From Candidula unifasciata (lineage: Eukaryota; Mollusca; Gastropoda; Stylommatophora; Geomitridae): a stretch of 64,000 nucleotides of DNA. The first letter of the stretch is position 1; each line of letters opens with the position of its first letter. The notes below the pieces were generated by a model, which did no database searches, was not told the DNA's origin, and was given only the letters and a program-made list of their open reading frames with translations. The translations under genes were made by a program, and so were the position numbers. Shown piece after piece: positions 9,776-21,836 of this stretch. The stretch covers positions 437,294 to 501,293 of the forward strand of contig CAJHNH020006068.1 in assembly GCA_905116865.2 (NCBI GenBank). Direction: 5' to 3'.

Positions 9776-10496
9776 CGCTCTTCTCCTCCTCCTTCGTCTC
9801 CCACTTCTTCATCTCCACCTCTTTTGCCTCCTCTTATTTCGTATGTTGTTCTTTTCCCAACTCCTTTATGTCCTCCTCCTTCTCCTCACCCGCCTCCTGC
9901 GTATTCTCCTCCTTCTCCTTTTCCTCAACAATCGTTTCCTTCTTTTCGTTCTCGTTGTTGTACTGTTCCTCACACCATCCTCCCCATCCTCCTCATTCTC
10001 CACCGCCTACTTAGTTTTCTTCTTCTTCTTCTTCTTCTTCTTCTTCTTCTTCTTCTTCGTTCTTCGTTCTTCGTTCTTCGTTCTTCGTTCTTCGTTCTTC
10101 GTTTCGTTCTTCTTCTTCGTTCTTCTTCTTCGTTCTTCTTCTTCGTTCTTCTTCTTCGTTCTTCTTCTTCGTTCTTCTTCTTCGTTCTTCTTCTTCGTTC
10201 TTCTTCTTCGTTCTTCTTCTTCGTTCTTCTTCTTCGTTCTTCTTCTTCTTTCTTCTTCTTCTTCTTCTTCTTCTTCTTCTTCTTCTTCTTCTTCTTCTTC
10301 TTCTTCTTCTTCTTCTTCTTCTTCTTCTTCTTTTTCGTTCTTTTTCTTCGTTCTTCTTCTTCGTTCTTCTTCTTCGTTCTTCTTCTTCGTTCTTCTTTTT
10401 CTTCTTCTTCTTCTTCTTCTTCTTCTTCTTCTTTTCCTTCTTCTTCTTATTATTATCATTATTATTATTCCTATTTAACCTTCTTTTCTCTCTTCC
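9776..10496. repeat. Pyrimidine tract: (TTC)n with interspersed TTCG units
   Basis: Degenerate CTCCT at first, then pure (TTC)n at 10019-10057, alternating TTCGTTCTTC and TTCTTCTTCG units to about 10245, pure (TTC)n to 10330, mixed units again to 10450, then a short ATT run. The open frames on both strands here are low-complexity artefacts. Confidence 0.95.
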
Positions 10497-11460
10497 TCTG
10501 TGTGTGTGTGTAAGTGTATGTCTCTGTGTGTGGGCGTGTGTCTGAGTGTGTATGTGTGTGTATGGTGTTAGCGTGTGTGTCAGTCTGTGTCTGTGTGTTT
10601 TTGTAAGTGTATCTGTATGTGTGTGTATTTGTCTTTGTGTGTGGCAGTGTGTATGTATGTCTGTGTGTATATATTTATGAGTCTGTAAGTGTTTCTGTGC
10701 GTCTATATGCCTGCGAGTGTCTGTGGCTGTGTGTTTCTCTGTATGTGTGGCTTCGTGTGTATTTGTGTGTGCTTGTCTTTCTGATAATGTGTGCGTGTCT
10801 GTAAGTGTGTGTGTGTGTGCGTCTGCTTGTGTGTGTGTGACTGTGTGAGTAATTGTGCGTCTGTGGGTGTGTAAGTATGTGTGTGTATGTCTCTGTGTGT
10901 GTCTATGTGTGTCAGTGTGTGTGTGTGTGTGTGAACCATTATGTGTCAGTAAGTGTGGCTGAGTGTATCTGTGTCTGTCTGTGGCTGTGCGTGTTTGTGT
11001 GTGTGGCTTTGTGCGTATCTGTGTGTCTCTATGGGTGTGTCATTTATATAATGTCTGTGTGCGTATGTCTCTGTTTGTGTCGGTTTCAGTGTCTGCTTGC
11101 ATATCTGTATGCGTATGTGAGTCTGCTTGCATATCTGTATGCGTATGTGAGTCTGCTTGCATATCTGTGTGCGTATGTGTGTCTGCGTGCATGACTGTGT
11201 GCGTGTTTGTGTGTAAATGCGTATGTGTGTGTTTCCCTGCCTACATGTCTGTATGCGTATGTGTGTGTTTCCCTGCCTACATGTCTGTATGCGTATGTGT
11301 GTGTTTTCCTGTCTACGTGTCTGTATGCGTATGTGTGTGTTTCCCTGCCTACGTGTCTGTATGCGTATGTGTGTGTTTCCCTGCCTACGTGTCTGTATGT
11401 GTTTGTGTGTGTGACTATGGCTGCGTGTGTGTGCGCGCGCGTTTGTAGGTTATGAACGTA
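10497..11460. repeat. TG-rich compound array with 30-bp and 36-bp higher-order units
   Basis: Mostly (TG)n with interruptions. Inside it are three 30-bp units at 11091-11180 (GTCTGCTTGCATATCTGTAT start) and five 36-bp units at about 11225-11405, each with CCCTGCCTAC and TATGCGTATGTGTGTG. These units arose by repeated local duplication. Confidence 0.95.
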
Positions 11461-12330
<870 letters not shown>

Positions 12331-12780
12331 ATGTATGTATATATAGATGTATGCATGCTTGTATGTACGTATGCATGCATGCATGTATGTACGTATGCAT
12401 GTATGCATGTATGTACGCATGTATGTACGCATGTATGTACGCATGTATGTACGCATGTATGTACGCATGTATGTACGCATGTATGTACGCATGTATGTAC
12501 GCATGTATGTACGCATGTATGTACGCATGTATGTACGCATGTATGTACGCATGTATGTACGCATGTATGTACGCATGTATGTACGCATGTACGCATGTAT
12601 GTACGCATGTATGTACGCATGCATGTACGTATGTATGTATGTATGTATGTATGCATGTACGTATGCATGTATGTATGTATGTATGTACGTATGCATGTAC
12701 GTATGTATGTATGTATGTATGTATGTATGTATGTATGTATGTATGTATGTATGTATGTATGTATGTATGTATGTATGCAT
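12331..12780. repeat. 12-bp GTATGTACGCAT array then (ATGT)n
   Basis: About 16 copies of the 12-bp unit GTATGTACGCAT occupy 12410-12615. Pure (ATGT)n runs from about 12705 to 12776. Confidence 0.95.
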
Positions 12781-13654
12781 ATATATATACTAGCTGTACC
12801 CGGCGACGCGTTGCTGTGGCATAGTTTGGCTAAATGGAAATGAAAGAAAATAGAAATCGCACGTGTCTAATACAATCATTGTCTGCTCAGATATAGAGAT
12901 AGTCTTTGATCCCCGCCCCCCCCCCCCCCCCTTCACCACCACAACTAAATCCACATACTACTCTCTCCCTCATCAAAGGTTTTTGGAAAAGAAAGACAAT
13001 GGAAATCGCTCGTGTCTGATATAGTTAGTGTCGCAATCATTTTCTGCACAGATATAGATATAGTCTGGTTTTCCAACTTTAGAACACGCACCTTATAATT
13101 GTGTCTTTATATTAATGGTCGTTTAAATGGTGTTATTAGCACAGTAACAAAAATGGTCATTTGGTTATCACATGCTAAAGCTGTTTGTATTTTTATAGGA
13201 GACGGAAGTAAAGCTACAACTGTACTTGTAAATAACAAAGTAAGTCGTGAAAAATAGAAAAGCGGAGGTAGCATTAGTAAAATATAAACAAATTAGGTAA
13301 TGAGAACTTGAAAATCACGTGTAAAGCTCTTTAAGTTCTCTTAAATTTAAGTCATTACCCCCTCCCCTCCCCTCTTCCACTGACTACTGCTCTCTCCCTC
13401 TTCGAAGGATTTGAAAATCATTACCTGGCGATATTTTTGTTGTTGCTGTAACTGACATTGACATCCCTGTCCATCCGGACTAAAATGGGGAGCAGGAATT
13501 GTAATAGGTAGTGAATGGGGCTAGTGTAATATTTACCACATCATCCTTCAAGTACCAGTACAACTACTACCACGACCACCACCACAGTAGCTAAAATAAT
13601 GTCACTGCTATCTGTGTTACCATCAGAGTAGACAGAGAGTCGTGAGCCAGAAGA

Positions 13655-13790
13655 TTTGGTTCCGCATGGCTAGTGCTGTCGCCACAGACTGGTCAGGTTA
13701 GGATGTATAATTTCGCTTCCCGACAGAAGAACGCCATAACCATACCGGCGGTCTTCACATGAGAGCACTACGGTGTAACAGCCCAACCAC
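13655..13790 (-). repeat. SINE family C, copy 2 (body only)
   Basis: Contains CATGGCTAGTGCTGTCGCCA, as in the other family C copies. A recognisable tRNA head is missing, so it is diverged or truncated. Confidence 0.5.
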
Positions 13791-14005
13791 AACTATTACT
13801 GCTGCTGCTACTTTTAGTAGGTAAAGCAGTTACCGTGACTTGAAGCTCTTTCAGTTAACAGTTCCCCCCCCCCCCTTCCACCCCCCCCCCCCCCTTTTCC
13901 AAAAAAAAAATTCACCGACAACTCTTTCCTCATTGAAGTAGTTGGAAGAAAAAAAAAAAAAACTTGAAAAGCAAATGAAAACAGGAAAAAAAAAAACATA
14001 ATTAG

Positions 14006-14297
14006 GAAATGAACGCTTTGGTAAATAGCACAGCTTAAAATTCCAACGCAGATGAAATAACTAAATCTAAATGAAAATAAATGGAAAGCTATGAAATTTC
14101 AGTGTAACCATGCAATCGGAAAGTTAAAAAATGCAATTATAAGTATGCGAAATGAACGCTTTGGTAAATAGCACAGCTTAAAATTCCAACGCAGATGAAA
14201 TAACTAAATCTAAATGAAAATAAATGGAAAGCTATGAAATTTCAGTGTAACCATGCAATCGGAAAGTTAAAAAATGCAATTATAAGTATGCGAAATG
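14006..14297. repeat. Perfect 143-bp tandem duplication
   Basis: The segment starting GAACGCTTTGGTAAATAGCA occurs at 14011 and again at 14154, with no difference seen over 143 bases, and the junction phrase GAAATG appears three times. It is not coding. Its identity means it is recent or an assembly duplication. Confidence 0.9.
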
Positions 14298-14369
14298 GTC
14301 AAATTTAATTATCAAATAGTTTACCCATTTACTTGTCTTTTTTTTTTTTTTTTTTTTAGTATTAAGGGC

Positions 14370-14515
14370 AACATGGCTAGTGCTGTCACCACGACAGAGC
14401 AGATAAGGATATTATTTTAGTCCGGGGTAAAAAAAAATTTTACTACTGCGGATTCGAACCCTGGTCTCCCGCACAGGAACCCAGTGTTGTAACCATTCGA
14501 CCAAGCAGCTACTTC
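14370..14515 (-). repeat. tRNA-derived SINE, family C, copy 3
   Basis: On the minus strand the B box is GGTTCGAATCC (14450-14460). The A-box side is CTTGGTCGAATGGTTACAAC (about 14480-14505). The body ends with GACAGCACTAGCCATGT. It lies inside the 12.8-15.2 kb element, next to a poly-T run at 14340-14358 that may be its tail. Confidence 0.75.
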
Positions 14516-15181
14516 ATAGGAGCAGCGAAAAGAGAACTAAACTATTGAGATGTGTGACCCTACTACTACTGTGTCTGATTATAACACAACTCAAAACCGC
14601 AGGCAATTGTTTTCTCATTGACAGATACTCCAGATATATTAATGAAACGGCACAACAATAGAAATCGCACGTGTCTAACACGGTTAATGAAGTTAATGTC
14701 GCAGTCAATGTCTGCGCCGACGTCGAGATAGTCCTTGATGACCCCCATCCCCCCTTCCCATCGAAGGTTGTTTGAAAAAAAAAAAAACAGAAAATAGAAA
14801 TCGTGTTTAATATGGTTATTGTGGCAATCACTGCCTACACAAATATAGAGATAGTCTTGTTTGTTGCACCACGACCTACTCTGTGTTATTAGAGAAGGCG
14901 TTGGCTGCACGTAACTCGCCGGCGAATAGCGGAAGACTTGCGTTCTGACTACGGCGCATGCGCAGTTACTAACGTGGCTATAATTAGATGTCACTAACAA
15001 TTTAAATATTAGTTTCGAAAATTTTTGCATAAATTGTGGTCACCTATCTCTCACAGTGACAGGTTGAATTTCAAACCATGATGGTTTAAAGTCCGGTATC
15101 AAAACAAACATATCCTGAAAATTTCAGCTAAATCGGTTCAGTAGTTTCCGAGTCTATAGGGGGCAAACAAACACACAAACA

Positions 15182-15184
15182 TTG

Positions 15185-15254
<70 letters not shown>

Positions 15255-15256
15255 TA
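15182..15256. repeat. (TA)n microsatellite
   Basis: An uninterrupted TA run at the right end of the 2.4-kb element. Confidence 0.95.
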
Positions 15257-15387
15257 AAAACTTAGAAAGGGACCGTGGCAAACTGCATGAATATCAACTA
15301 GTCTGTAATCGCTTTCGTATTTATCTATCAGTCCATCTGTATTTTGTCAAGGTTATCATTATGCTGTAGTGGAACAACCAGCTATCA

Positions 15388-15529
15388 TCGAGGACAGTAG
15401 TGCATAACCGCAAATCCCAACAGACAGCAAGGACAGGCGGCAGCCGACACGAGACAGCTCTCACTTGTTATCTCATAACATTAGTACACGTCCAAACTGC
15501 TTCAGGCGACAGAACTAAGATAAGCCATA
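15388..15529 (+). repeat. ~145-bp repeat, family G, copy 2
   Basis: Matches 9632-9775. Here the following microsatellite is (CT)n, where the other copy has (TTC)n. Confidence 0.65.
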
Positions 15530-15780
<251 letters not shown>

Positions 15781-15904
15781 GTACCCTTTTATCCACTATC
15801 CCACTGGTCTCTTAGCTGTCATGTGTTCTCAAATTTCTCACTCAGAATGTGTATGTTGTTGGTTTCTTTTATTTCTGCATCATATAACAAATGTGTTACC
15901 TCGA

Positions 15905-16168
15905 TACTTCTTCTTTTCGCGTTCACCAGCTGTAAACTCTAGCGGAAAGTTTTGGTTGTTCATCCACTTCTAGACTACAGTCATGTTTCTCAACCTAAGT
16001 GTTGCGTGTGCATCCGTTTTTCAGATCTGACTCATTTGTATGCAGACTTCTGGTTCCTTGCATCTCTGGCAGATGCACTCCGACTTCGAAGGAAGCTCCC
16101 AATTAGTCGACTCTTACGACATGCTTTTGTGTAGGCAGTGGGTCTATTATAGAGCCCCACAACCAACA
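15905..16168 (+). repeat. Dispersed repeat, family F, copy 2
   Basis: CTTCTTTTCGCGTTCACCAG and CTGTAAACTCTAGCGGAAAG begin it. CAGATCTGACTCATTTG, GTCGACTCTTACGACATGC and AGGCAGTGGGTCTATT come later. Copies lie at 8837, 49130 and, on the minus strand, 53455-53720. The family's class is unknown. Confidence 0.75.
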
Positions 16169-16290
16169 CAGGGAGTCCTCAATATCACTTTTTTTTATTG
16201 ATAAATAAATTGCCAGGCGAGGCAGGAAGAATTACTGTTTAAGGCATTTGCTTACTGAGCTGTTAGTTCAGCGTTCAATCTCCACTAAAG

Positions 16291-16476
16291 CAGTTGTTCA
16301 GAACTTTCTCAATGCCGCGACCCTTTAATAAAGTTCCTCGCGTTGTGGTGATCCCCAACCGTATCATTAGTTTCGTTGCTACTTCATAACTTCAGTGAAA
16401 ATGTGTTTTCCATGGTCTTAGTGAAAGGTCTGTACGACCAATAAAAGGGTCGCCTCCCACAGGTTGAGAACCACTG
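16291..16476. mobile_element. SPIN/URR-like non-autonomous hAT element (MITE)
   Basis: The left end is CAGTTGTTCAGAACTTTCTC and the right end is CAGGTTGAGAACCACTG, degenerate inverted repeats of the type CAGTGGTTCTCAACCT. Inside are GCCGCGACCCTTTAATAAAG, TTGTGGTGATCCCCAACC, TTTCGTTGCTACTTCATAAC, GTGTTTTCCATGGTCTTAG and GTGAAAGGTC. I recall these same phrases from the SPIN/URR hAT families of mammals and other animals. Only four of eight flanking bases agree, so the target duplication has decayed. Non-coding, 186 bases. Confidence 0.75.
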
Positions 16477-16902
16477 GGCTAGATAAAGATCCATTTTCTC
16501 TGAGGGGCTGACCAAATCATCGTCATCAATATCATCATCATATTTAGGTGTCTATAAGATTGAGAATACGTCCACCTCTTTTGATATCATTCTCGATCTT
16601 TTTTTGTTATTTTTGAAACGACGGAGGATTGTCTGTCTTAATTGCATCAGCTTATGTCCGTGTTAATAAACGCCTAATTAGTGTGGATTAGATAAAAAAC
16701 ATGGAAGACGCAATTCCTTTCTTTCACTGGTGCATATTATTGTATTTTCATTAGATTGGTCTAGTGAAAAAAAATGTTTTAGATAAGTCTGGCAGTTTAG
16801 TTTAGCTTATTTAGTTTACTTTAGTGGACCGATCAACATCATAGCACATAACTGTAACCAATAAGTGAGGGTTGCTTATGTATATTGCCTTGTTAATTAC
16901 AG

Positions 16903-17031
16903 GATGTTAGAAAATCCAACGAGAAATTCGAAGCAATAGTCAAGCTTTCCAGTCAACCGTCAACCGGCGAGACCAACCAGTATCGCAACGCCACCTTCTC
17001 GTATCTCATGTCGATTCTGAAGTGGACGCCA
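16903..17031 (+). CDS. Candidate coding exon, unknown gene
   Basis: A pyrimidine-containing TTAATTACAG acceptor precedes base 16903 and a consensus GTGAGT donor follows base 17031. The 129 bases between are an open frame of 43 codons, starting DVRKSNEKFEAIVKL and ending YLMSILKWTP. The composition looks protein-like and is unlike the repeats around it. I recognise no family. It may be a chance combination of splice-like signals, and no partner exon was found. Confidence 0.33.
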
Positions 17032-17230
17032 GTGAGTCTCTGGAAGGACTGGCCGATCTTTCCACTGGTTGGTGGGGAGATTTTGTAATCTACTGTGTTG
17101 CTTGAGGAACCGAGGGGCTGCAGGAATCTACACTTCCATGCCACGGAGGAGTCTGGATTCTACTCAGCCAAGTCCTGTAATATCGAGGGAGTATCTTGAC
17201 AGCCGGAACCAGAATATGTCTAGTAATCTC

Positions 17231-17785
17231 TAGGGCTGTACCAAATATTCGCTACGTATTCGCTTCGGGGCCGAATAGTGGACCTATTGACTATTCAGTA
17301 TTCGGCCGAATAGTTCCGGTCGGGCCGAATACGAATAGTAGTAACCTTGCTCCAACATGCTGAGAGAAGAAATACAATCTAGAAATAAAAGTATACTATG
17401 CCCCTTAACACCTGCTTAAGTCCAAGTGTCTGTCTCGCAACACCAAGATCAAAATATATAAAACTTTGATAAGATCAGTCGTTTTATATGGCTCTGAAAC
17501 TTGAAGCAGAAATGAAAAAGATGAGGCCTTATTACAGGTTTTCAAAAACAGTCTGCAGCAGTAAACCTCAAGGGCTCGGAATGCTAAAGAAGAAGATGAC
17601 TATTCTGTGCTACTTTATGTGAAGTAAAAGTTCAGTGTGCATTTGACATTATAAATGTGTGTTGTTGTTGTTTGTTTTTAAAAAATATATTTCATACACT
17701 ATTTACTATTCGTATTCGGCCGAATAGTTGGTCCAGTTATTCGTATTCGGCCGAATAGTGAAAATCACTATTTGGTACAGCCCTA
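17231..17785. mobile_element. hAT-type MITE with captured reverse-transcriptase fragment
   Basis: The ends TAGGGCTGTACCAAAT (17231-17246) and ATTTGGTACAGCCCTA (17770-17785) are perfect inverted repeats. They are flanked by the perfect 8-base duplication GTAATCTC (17223-17230 and 17786-17793), as hAT transposases make. Subterminal regions carry several palindromic TATTCGGCCGAATA motifs, possible transposase sites. The middle, about 17424-17545, reads on the plus strand NTKIKIYKTLIRSVVLYGSE with neighbouring residues, a typical C-terminal stretch of a LINE reverse transcriptase. It codes for no transposase. Confidence 0.88.
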
Positions 17786-18380
17786 GTAATCTCACTGTGC
17801 CCTCTGTGCAATGATGAGTACGGATATGTTTTTGGCATCAGAAGGAGACCCGTCTTCTAGTTCTTATTCTTCGGTCTATCTTATCTCATGACGTATATCT
17901 ATTAAGTTATAATCTTTGTTCGAAACGTTTCTTGTTCTTAGATAAAAGTCTTGATCGATTACTTATTGTGGTCGAAGTTGTAACAATATCTAGTCAGATC
18001 GACTGTTGTGTATTCGTTCGACTGTGTTAACGTTGTTTTCAAGTCTGGAGGCAAACAAAGTGATGAGGAAGTCAGGCCGAGTGGTACCCAAGGATTCATA
18101 TGAATTCTGTGAAGCCAGAACTCGAGTCGGCCCATCCCTGAGATAGGCTGAATGTATGTTTGGACCGAGGACTTAGTTCCTAGACCAACTAGAGCCGACA
18201 TTCAGAACAACCCTGTCTCAGAGTACCTGAAGATTTTAGGTAAATAATCCTTAAAAAAAAGTACCTGACAAAACTACCATACGACAGCCAAAAAGAGAAA
18301 GAAGAAGAAAGCAAGATGAGGAAAATTTCACTCCCCTAAAACTGGAGAGGGGAGTTCAAGTTTAAATGCATGTTTAAATG
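17786..18380. other. No feature recognised
   Basis: Unique-looking sequence. The 80-residue minus-strand frame at 17959-18201 has no motif I know. There is a short inverted repeat, CTCCCCT/AGGGGAG, near 18330-18355. Confidence 0.4.
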
Positions 18381-18381
18381 C

Positions 18382-18432
<51 letters not shown>
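18382..18432. repeat. (ATA)n microsatellite
   Basis: About 17 units. Confidence 0.95.
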
Positions 18433-18434
<2 letters not shown>

Positions 18435-18779
18435 CTTCCATAAAACGTTCCCTGGAAAAATAATCACCTAGACATCTAAAAAAGAAAAGTCTAGAAATAT
18501 TGAGGCAAACAAAATTAGCCAAATAGCAGTCTCAAAACAGCAAATAAAGCCTAAATGCCAAAGGGCACTTCACTCCTTCTATCTCGCACACAATGCCTAA
18601 ATAATATTATTCCATCAGTTGTTTCCCTTTACAAATGTAAATTTCTACATAGTATCAATTCCGTTTAAGGGACAGATATCGATTTAACCAGAGCGCAGCA
18701 ACCTCGATTGGCAGGCACCTTGAGCCCTTCCCCCCTTCCCCCCTTTTCCACAGATGGTGCTACAGAGCTCGTGCTTTGT

Positions 18780-19267
18780 GCTAGACTCGCCAGAAATTGC
18801 TAGCAGTTCTTAGCTCACTCACTTTCTGTCTCGCTCTCACTCGCTTTTCCTAAGTCTCTTTTGTTTGCGCTCAACCGCTTTCTCTGCATCTCTCTCACTT
18901 TCCCTCCGCGATTAATTCATAATTCTCTCCCCCCCCCCCCGTTTCTCCCGTCAATTTACCCATCTCTCTCTATCTGCCTCTCACCTCTGTATACCTTCTT
19001 TCTCTCTCGCTCACTATATCTCTTTTACTATCCTCTCTCTCTCTCTTTCCTCTCTCCCTCCCTGCTGTCACTCTCATGTCTCCGCTCTTTCTTTCGCTTT
19101 CCCTCTTCTCTTTCTCCTTTTCGTCCCGTCTTTAGTGCTCTCTCGGTCTCTCTGCCCCCCCCCTCCTCACTTCCCTCCCACACCCTCCCGTTTGCTCTTT
19201 TGTTTTTCTGTTTCTCTATTTCTTTATACGTATCTAATCATCCACACCCATCTCCTCCCCATTTCTG

Positions 19268-19344
<77 letters not shown>

Positions 19345-19395
19345 TTTCTCCACTAGCTTCTCTTCTTTCCCTTCTCTCCATCTCTCTCTACGCCC
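18780..19395. repeat. Pyrimidine-rich tract with (CT)n at 19272-19341
   Basis: Degenerate CT/CCT sequence over 600 bases around a pure (CT)n core. A short piece at 18757-18800 resembles part of SINE family D (GTGCTACAGAG, TGTGCTAGACT). The open frames are low complexity. Confidence 0.9.
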
Positions 19396-19439
19396 ATCCA
19401 CTCCCCCCGCCCTAAATTAACAAATAGTGAATGAAATAG

Positions 19440-19757
19440 GGGCAGTTAGAGTAAAGGTATAGGTGAAGTCGGGAGATGTGAACCAGCGTCACTGTACACG
19501 GTTATAAACCATAGGTGCTCTGCCACCAGTACGGACAGCTGATAAGAAGTGTCCGCCTGTGTAGCCGTTCGCACGTAACTCTGTAGCTACCGCGACGTTC
19601 CTCCAATTACCCCAGAGTATCACTCTGGTACCCATTTCCTAGAGGCTGGGTGAACTCCGGCAGCCGCTCGGTTTCGAACACCGACCGTGGCTGCAGCGAG
19701 TCGCAGCTGGATTTGAAAGCGGGCTTCTTATCGACTGCGCTAACGCGGCCCCCGTTA
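19440..19757 (-). repeat. tRNA-derived SINE, family J
   Basis: Read on the minus strand it starts GGGGGCCGCGTTAGCGCAGT (A-box-like) and has CTTTCAAATCCAGC as a B-box-like word. A body with GGTGTTCGAAACCG, the phrase GGGTACCAGAGTGATACTCT and GTAACTGCGT-like sequence follows. The GGTACC core resembles family B. It is seen once in the window. Confidence 0.5.
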
Positions 19758-19871
19758 GCAATTAGAGTGCAGCAGACAGGTAAACGTAGGTCAGAGTTAA
19801 AGTTTTCCTACGGGCTAGCAAAAGGTCACTAGTGACAATAGCCACAGAGGCATACACCAATACTGTCCACT

Positions 19872-20075
19872 AAGGTTAGTTGCAGAACCAACCCCAACAT
19901 TTCCTGGCCGTTGTGTGGTTTTTCTAGGCAAATTTACGTCCAGTACTTTGCCATTGCTCACTGGACGGTCGGCTTTCTTGATACCACTGTCGAAACCAAC
20001 ACAAGGCGCATAGGATCGAACCCGGCATCCCGACATTACGAAGCGTTTGCATCGACTTAGCCACAGAGCCGACAC
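19872..20075 (-). repeat. SINE family A, copy 3, with 3' internal deletion
   Basis: On the minus strand the A-box region CTCTGTGGCTAAGTCGATGC and a GGTTCGATCC B box are present, then TTGTGTTGGTTTCGACAGTG and AAATTTGCCTAG. The usual block GTCCTGTAAAGGATACGC is missing between GGTTCTGCAA and CTAACC, about 20 bases deleted. Confidence 0.8.
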
Positions 20076-20336
20076 TGTCCTCTCAGACTGTAGTATAATC
20101 CTAATGTCACTTCTCTGCGTGCTCTTCGTCTGCTTTTTCTGCAGGGGTTAGCACGTCATGTTGCGATTTACAGCTTGGGTGCGATAACTGCGCTTTCGAC
20201 TCAACATACCAGATAAACGGAATGTCTCAAGCGGTGAGGGATAAGTGGCAGAAGTGAGAAAGAGAGAGAACTACTTACTGGTATACAGCAAGGCTGACAC
20301 CGGAGACACTGTGGAACACGATCAGCGGCAAAGACC

Positions 20337-21440
20337 TTGTGAAAAAGAAAAGGAAAGCGGCAGAGACAGTGACAGAAAGGCAGAGTGGCAAAAACAGTGA
20401 GACAAAAAGACAGTGGTAGAGACAGTGGTAGGGACAGTGAGAGAAAGAGCGACAGAGAGAGTGGCAGAAAGACAGCGGCAGAAACAGTGAGACAAGGAGA
20501 CAGTGGTAGAGACAGTGAGAGAAATAGTGACAGAGTGACAGAAAGACAGCGTTAGAGACAGTGAGAGAAAGAGCGACAGAGAGAGTGACAGAAACAGTGA
20601 GAGAAACAGTGGTAGAGACAGTGAGAGAAACAGTGGTAGAGACAGTGAGAGAAACAGTGGTAGAGACAGTGAGAGAAACAGTGGTAGAGACAGTGAGAGA
20701 AACAGTGGTAGAGACAGTGAGAGAAACAGTGGTAGAGACAGTGAGAGAAACAGTGGTAGAGACAGTGAGAGAAACAGTGGTAGAGACAGTGAGAGAAACA
20801 GTGGTAGAGACAGTGAGAGAAACAGTGGTAGAGACAGTGAGAGAAACAGTGATAGAGACAGTGAGAGAAACAATGGTAGAGACAGTGAGGCGAACAGTGG
20901 TAGAGACAGTGAGAGAAACTGGTAGAGACAGTGAGAGCCAGAGCGACAGAGAGAGTGACAGAAAGACAGCGACAGAGACAGTGACAGAAAGACAGCGAAA
21001 GAGACAGTGGGAGACAAACATAGCGGCAAAGATAGTGACACAGAGCGGCAGAGATAGTGAGACAAAGACATGAAAGCAGAGATAGTGAGACAAAGAGATG
21101 GAAGCACAGATGGTGTGACAATGAGATGGCGACAGAGATAGGGAGATAGAGAGATAGTGGCACAGACAAGAAGATGGCGACAGAGACAGTCAAACAAAGA
21201 GATAACGACAGACAGTAAAAAACAGTAATAGCGGTAGAGGCAGTGAGAGAAAGATATAACAGCAGAGAAAGTGAGAGAAAGAGATAACAGCAGAGAAAGT
21301 GAGAGAAAGATATACAATCAGAAACAGTGATAGAAAGAGATAACAGCAGAGAAAGTGAGAGAAAGATGTACAATCAGAAACAGTGAGAGAAAGAGATAAC
21401 AGCGTGGACAATGAGACAAAGAGATAGCAGTAGAGAGGGT
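20337..21440. repeat. Purine-rich minisatellite, 24-bp unit
   Basis: About 14 near-identical 24-base units with core AGAGACAGTGAGAGAAACAG occupy 20590-20930. Looser variants extend to 20337 and 21440. All frames of both strands stay open, so the long frames here are artefacts. Confidence 0.95.
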
Positions 21441-21795
21441 AAGAGGAATAGATAGGGAGATAAAAGTACCATAGCATAGACAAGGAGAGAAATGGAAAGC
21501 GGCGTAGATAAAGGAGAGAGAGAGAGAGAGAGAGGGGAGAGGAGAAAGTGAAAAAGGAAGGAAGAAAGCGACAGACAAAAAAAGGACAGGAGCAGACATT
21601 GTGAGAGAGAGAGGCAGCTTTGGTGCCAACTGAAGAGCCAGACAGACAGATATATATATATATATAGCAAGAGAAATAGAAAAGGTCATATATATATATA
21701 TATATATATATAAGGGCAGCCTTAGAGATCATGGGGGAAAAAATAAGTATCAAAGATACAGAGAGAACAGGATGTGGCACGAACAGACAATGTGC

Positions 21796-21836
<41 letters not shown>

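Larger units (their letters stand above)
12793..15244. mobile_element. Unclassified 2.4-kb dispersed element with internal repeats
   Basis: The left end begins GCTGTACCCGGCGACGCGTT right after ATATATATACTA (12781-12792). The right side holds GAAAATTTCAGCTAAATCGG and AACAAACACACAAACATTGA, then (TA)n, and again ATATATATACTA (15245-15256). That makes a possible 12-base duplication, although TA repeats confuse it. A unit of about 70-90 bases (GAAATCGCACGTGTCT ... ATATAGAGATAGTCTT) occurs four times, at about 12840, 12985, 14655 and 14785. No long coding frame is seen. From memory, similar end sequences are common in invertebrate genomes, but I cannot name the family. Confidence 0.55.

Noticed and set aside
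17959..18201. 80-residue minus-strand frame
   Set aside because: No recognised motif, no splice support and no similarity to other parts of the window.
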